From positions 15,929-24,288 of the forward strand of contig DFBQ01000051.1 of NCBI GenBank assembly GCA_002367355.1: a stretch of DNA of 8,360 bases, read 5' to 3'. The notes under the pieces were generated by a model that was not told the DNA's origin, made no database searches, and saw only the letters and a program-made list of their open reading frames with translations. Position numbers and translations under genes: made by a program. Source of the stretch: Deltaproteobacteria bacterium UBA3076 (GTDB lineage Bacteria > Desulfobacterota > Dissulfuribacteria > Dissulfuribacterales > UBA3076). This document shows, in pieces, positions 5,968 through 8,360 of the stretch; within the stretch, counting starts at the first letter, position 1, and each line of letters begins with the position of its first letter.

Positions 5968-6903
5968 ATGGAACAAAGTATTGAGGGACAACAGGCGATG
6001 GCGGAAGGTCCTAAGGCGCCTACCGAAACGGCAGGCATGGCCGGAGGGCAGTCTGCTGCCCAGCCGGCCATGGGACAACAGTCCCAGGGAGGTGGTTGCG
6101 ATTGCGAAGAGACCGCATCAAATCCCCAGCCCCAGATGGCACAGCCTGCAGGTCAGGCTGTGAATATGGGCCAGCCGATGGCTGCTCCTGGTCAGCAGAC
6201 AGTGGCCATGAACCCGCAGATGGGAATGACTATGGAACAACAACCTTCAGCTCTTGGGGCGGCTGCGCAAGCTTACGGCGCTTCTCCTGTTACTCAGAAC
6301 CCTGGAGTAATGCCGGGGGCCGGCATGAATCCCCAGATGGCGCAGCCTGCAGGTCAGGCTGTGAATATGGGCCAGCCGATGGCTGCTCCTGGTCAGCAGA
6401 CAGTGGGCATGAACCCGCAGATGAGCCAGCCTGCAGCTCAGGCTGTGGGCATGGGACAGCAACAAGCCATGTATGATCCGAATCAATACGCGGCTTGGCA
6501 GGCATGGTACCAGCAGCAGGCCGCTCAAGCGGCCAACGCAGCCGCTATGGCTTCCCAGGCAGCTGGACCCGGTGGTGTTGCAGCGGATGGCAGAGCTCAT
6601 CATCCGAAATTCGAGGAACACAAATACGGTCAGATGATAGACATGGTAGGCAAGTTTTTGAACGGTGAAGCCAATGTAGGTGAAGTGGTCAATGGCCTAT
6701 TCAGTCTCAATTTCCAGGATGACCAGTTCTGGAAAGGCGCTATGGTAGGGGCTGTGGCCGCGTTGTTGCTGACGAGCGAGACGGTTCAGTCAAGCATTAC
6801 CAAGACCGTAGGTTCAATGTTTGCCACTGCTCAGAGCGGAGCCGAAAAGGTGACCAAGACATTCAAAGAAGCCACTGAAGAAGTCAAGAAAGAGAAGAAG
6901 TAA
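5968..6903 (+). CDS. Met/Gln/Pro/Ala-rich protein with CxC motif and YtxH-like C-terminus
   Basis: A 311-residue protein of unrecognised function, with a near-ideal ribosome site fixing the start. Residues 1-205 are low-complexity, dominated by Met, Gln, Pro, Ala and Gly, with a C44-D-C46 pair and an internal duplication of about 31 residues (PQMAQPAGQAVNMGQP...). A Tyr/Trp/Gln segment, YDPNQYAAWQAWYQQQ, lies at about 169-184. A His/Lys region (HHPKFEEHKYG) leads to the conserved tail from residue 247: NFQDDQFWKG, a Gly/Ala hydrophobic helix (about 257-271), then an amphipathic Lys/Glu-rich helix ending in KKEKK. This tail is shared with the protein encoded at 7503-8252 and resembles YtxH-like membrane-associated proteins. 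There is no signal peptide. A disordered, possibly condensing N-terminus anchored on a membrane helix is a reasonable reading. A role in coating or tethering an iron compartment is speculation from context. Confidence 0.85.
   Translation: MEQSIEGQQAMAEGPKAPTETAGMAGGQSAAQPAMGQQSQGGGCDCEETASNPQPQMAQPAGQAVNMGQPMAAPGQQTVAMNPQMGMTMEQQPSALGAAAQAYGASPVTQNPGVMPGAGMNPQMAQPAGQAVNMGQPMAAPGQQTVGMNPQMSQPAAQAVGMGQQQAMYDPNQYAAWQAWYQQQAAQAANAAAMASQAAGPGGVAADGRAHHPKFEEHKYGQMIDMVGKFLNGEANVGEVVNGLFSLNFQDDQFWKGAMVGAVAALLLTSETVQSSITKTVGSMFATAQSGAEKVTKTFKEATEEVKKEKK
6130..6222 (+). repeat. 93-bp in-frame duplication, copy 1
   Basis: This 93-bp block recurs at 6331-6423, 201 bp downstream, with only two mismatches, both within the same coding frame. 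Each copy encodes the Pro/Gln/Met stretch beginning PQMAQPAGQAVNMGQP. Such nucleotide identity, including synonymous positions, points to recent duplication or gene conversion. Confidence 0.9.
6331..6423 (+). repeat. 93-bp in-frame duplication, copy 2
   Basis: The second copy of the block at 6130-6222 is 91 of 93 bases identical. It is followed by a partial third echo in protein sequence (MSQPAAQAVGMGQ), so the region appears to expand in units related to this block. Confidence 0.9.
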
Positions 6904-6905
6904 CC

Positions 6906-6927
6906 GTGAACCCTGAACCTCTGAACT
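6906..6927 (+). repeat. Degenerate heptamer tract after the Met/Gln/Pro-rich gene
   Basis: GTGAACC, CTGAACC, TCTGAACT: three TGAAC cores spaced 7 and 8 bases apart, a few bases after the TAA stop. It is less regular than the tracts at 1-39 and 5834-5861 but lies in the same position relative to a gene end. Confidence 0.45.
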
Positions 6928-6966
6928 CCTACGAAAAAGAAATAAAATAAATACAAGGAGAATTAA

Positions 6967-7419
6967 ATGACAACTCATCCAACACATATCAATCAAAACC
7001 TTTCAGCGCCGGCAGCACCTGCGTATCCGGTTCACCAGGCAGCTTCTTACTATCCGGCGACACCAACGTATCATCTGGCCCGCACTACTACGCCTGCTCT
7101 TTATCCCACTGCCGTGCTGGCAACCGGAGTGATCGGGGCCGTAGCAGGAAGCAGCGCGGCCATGGCAATAAATCTCCATCGGGTACAAGATAACCAGATG
7201 ACCATGCTTCAGGCAGGTATAGACAGCCTTGCCAAGGGAGCAGGGGCAGGTGTGGCGACTGCTGCCGGTATTGCTGTCGCCAAAGCCGTCGGTGGCGGGA
7301 GTCTGGCCACCTTGCTTGTCATGTTAGGAACAGCTACGGGAGTCGGCTACATGCTCAACGCGGTAGGAAAGACCACAGCGGCCAAGGCCACAAGTTCAAA
7401 GGCAGAGAAGTCGAAATAA
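6967..7419 (+). CDS. Small glycine/alanine-zipper membrane protein
   Basis: A 150-residue protein of unrecognised family. An AAGGAG ribosome site lies six bases before the ATG. Residues 1-50 are Pro/Tyr/His/Ala-rich and probably disordered. Two Gly/Ala-rich hydrophobic stretches follow, about 50-72 (AVLATGVIGAVAGSSAAMAI) and about 93-130 (GAGAGVATAAGIAVAK... and LATLLVMLGTATGVGYML), separated by a polar segment with HRVQDNQMTML. The tail is Lys/Ser-rich. Repeated small-xxx-small spacing suggests tightly packed or oligomerising helices in a membrane. There is no cleavable signal peptide and no cysteine. It lies between two paralogous low-complexity genes, 63 and 83 bp from its neighbours, so it is probably co-transcribed with them. 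A role in membrane curvature or compartment assembly is a guess from context. Confidence 0.8.
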   Translation: MTTHPTHINQNLSAPAAPAYPVHQAASYYPATPTYHLARTTTPALYPTAVLATGVIGAVAGSSAAMAINLHRVQDNQMTMLQAGIDSLAKGAGAGVATAAGIAVAKAVGGGSLATLLVMLGTATGVGYMLNAVGKTTAAKATSSKAEKSK

Positions 7420-7502
7420 CGACTTTCCTGACCGGAGCCGTGGTCTATTAGATGTGATCTTAGATACTTTAGTTGTTGAAAACCACTATAGGAGATAATT
7501 TC

Positions 7503-8252
7503 ATGGAACAGATGAATCAATATATACAAGACCCATCCTTCGGAGGAATGCCGACCGGCAATCCATACATGGTCCAACCCGGTGTTGCCGGACCTGTTTT
7601 TCCTGGTCCTACACCGTCTCCATGGCCTCCATCATCCATGATGCCGGGGCCGACAATGCAGCCTCCGGGGGCTTCGGGGCCTATGCCGGGTACGGCCGGA
7701 CCTGTTTTTCCTGGTCCTACACCGTCTCCATGGCCTCCGTCACCCATGATGCCGGGGCCGACAATGCAGCCGCCAGGGGCTTCGGGGCCCATGCCTGACG
7801 CCATGTCACACGGAATGGCTCCAGGAGATGCCTCACCATATTCTGCACCTGATGGAGGACACACCTGCAGTTGCAAAGATAGTTCCCACAGCCATCCAGG
7901 AGATCCCTCAGCGCACCCGGGTGTTTCACCCGCTGCCATGCCCCGTGATTATCTTTATGAGGCCTACCAGTTCGGTCCGGCAGACTATTCTCCGGCTGTA
8001 GGGGTGCCCCAGTTCGCCAATCCCGCTGATTCCCAGTGGCTCGGCATGAACTTCCGGGACGACCAGTTCTGGAAGGGCGTGCTCCTCGGCGCTGCTGCGG
8101 CGCTGCTTGTTACCAACGATACTGTGCAAAAGGCCGTGATGAAAGGTGCTGCCTCAGTATGGACTGCGGCGCAGAGCGGAGTAGAAGAGGTGAAGGAGAA
8201 GTTCGAGGACGTAAAGGCAGAGATACAGCAGAAGACAGCCAAAAAGAAATAA
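7503..8252 (+). CDS. Pro/Gly/Met-rich repeat protein with CxC motif and YtxH-like C-terminus (paralog of the 5968-6903 gene)
   Basis: A 249-residue protein. ATG 7503 is chosen because AGGAG lies eight bases upstream; an in-frame TTG at 7473 has no ribosome site. Residues 1-100 are Pro/Gly/Met-rich and include two 36-residue tandem repeats (AGPVFPGPTPSPWPP...). A Cys/His/Ser segment follows (HTCSCKDSSHSHPGD, with a CSC motif), then a Tyr/Pro linker. From residue 182 comes the conserved tail NFRDDQFWKG, a Gly/Ala hydrophobic helix, and a charged amphipathic helix ending AKKK. The tail aligns without gaps to the 311-residue protein through the hydrophobic helix, roughly half identical by eye. 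Both proteins also start MEQ. The pair clearly arose by duplication with diverged low-complexity heads. Metal binding by the CxC/His segment is plausible but unproven. Confidence 0.85.
   Translation: MEQMNQYIQDPSFGGMPTGNPYMVQPGVAGPVFPGPTPSPWPPSSMMPGPTMQPPGASGPMPGTAGPVFPGPTPSPWPPSPMMPGPTMQPPGASGPMPDAMSHGMAPGDASPYSAPDGGHTCSCKDSSHSHPGDPSAHPGVSPAAMPRDYLYEAYQFGPADYSPAVGVPQFANPADSQWLGMNFRDDQFWKGVLLGAAAALLVTNDTVQKAVMKGAASVWTAAQSGVEEVKEKFEDVKAEIQQKTAKKK
7587..7796 (+). repeat. 108-bp (36-codon) tandem repeat, two copies
   Basis: Copy 1 is 7587-7694 and copy 2 starts at 7695. About six mismatches separate them over roughly 102 bases. The encoded unit is AGPVFPGPTPSPWPP followed by a Met/Pro/Gly stretch. 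The unit is in frame and a multiple of three, so copy number can change without breaking the gene. Confidence 0.9.
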
Positions 8253-8270
8253 ATATCCTGAGCAGATCGT

Positions 8271-8302
8271 AGAGGAGGTCTGTGGTCATAGCAGCCTCCT
8301 CT
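8271..8302 (+). terminator. Stem-loop after the last gene, possible terminator
   Basis: AGAGGAGG (8271-8278) pairs perfectly with CCTCCTCT (8295-8302). The stem extends past a bulged T by CTG (8280-8282) with CAG (8292-8294), leaving a 9-base loop. It begins 18 bases after the TAA. There is no U-run after the stem (GCGTCTTG), so it is not a textbook factor-independent terminator and may instead stabilise the 3' end. Nothing else is seen between 8303 and the window end. Confidence 0.45.
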
Positions 8303-8360
8303 GCGTCTTGATCGCGACTTTCTGCAGCAAGGTTGGTAATACCTAAGTTGAGCGATTAGC

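Noticed and set aside
6130..6423. CRISPR-like repeat array
   Set aside because: There are only two copies, 201 bp apart, in frame within a coding sequence and without short spacers. It is a coding duplication.
7932..7990. Second promoter or start for the last gene
   Set aside because: The region is mid-gene with good coding continuity, and no -35/-10 pair was seen.

Overview
The window looks like a piece of a bacterial chromosome of about 50-55% GC, most plausibly from an anaerobic, iron- or sulfate-metabolising Desulfobacterota-type bacterium. That assignment is an inference. It rests on the gene content (two HMA2-type P1B ATPases, a FeoA-domain protein and YtxH-like low-complexity proteins), on the dispersed palindromes of the 'attcccgcc...ggcgggaat' and 'attccggc...gccggaat' type, and on heptamer tracts between genes. 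No rRNA, tRNA, CRISPR array or transposase gene was found.

Layout: (1) 25-2253, minus strand: a P1B-type metal ATPase with a CPC membrane motif. It has an N-terminal domain with a PGRMRVR motif, a CxxxCxxC linker, and an unusual TGR in place of the TGE motif of the actuator domain. (2) 2254-2967: a long AT-rich divergent intergenic region. It holds a 176-bp MITE-like element with 24-bp terminal inverted repeats and 8-bp flanking direct repeats, a second adjacent palindromic element, a good sigma70-type promoter on the minus strand and a weaker one on the plus strand. (3) 2968-8252, plus strand: five genes in a row. They encode a second P1B ATPase with an SCA rather than CPC membrane motif and the same N-terminal PGRhR motif; a translationally coupled protein with three FeoA-like modules; a Met/Gln/Pro/Ala-rich protein with a membrane-type C-terminus; a glycine-zipper membrane protein; and a Pro/Gly/Met-rich paralog of the third gene. 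(4) 8271-8302: a stem-loop closes the run.

How they may work together: an SCA-motif (P1B-6-like) ATPase with an arginine-containing N-terminal motif, next to iron-associated FeoA modules and small hydrophobic or amphipathic proteins, resembles the logic of ferrosome (fez) operons, in which FezB, a P1B-6 ATPase, and small accessory proteins build lipid-bounded iron-storage compartments. My working model is that the ATPase loads Fe into a vesicle, the FeoA-triple protein gates or docks it, and the low-complexity/YtxH-like pair and the glycine-zipper protein shape, coat or position the membrane. The accessory set (triple FeoA, the CxC-bearing repetitive proteins and the glycine-zipper protein) is not one I recognise from described ferrosome operons, so this may be a variant or undescribed iron compartment system. 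The divergent CPC ATPase may be a companion exporter or a regulator with altered catalysis.
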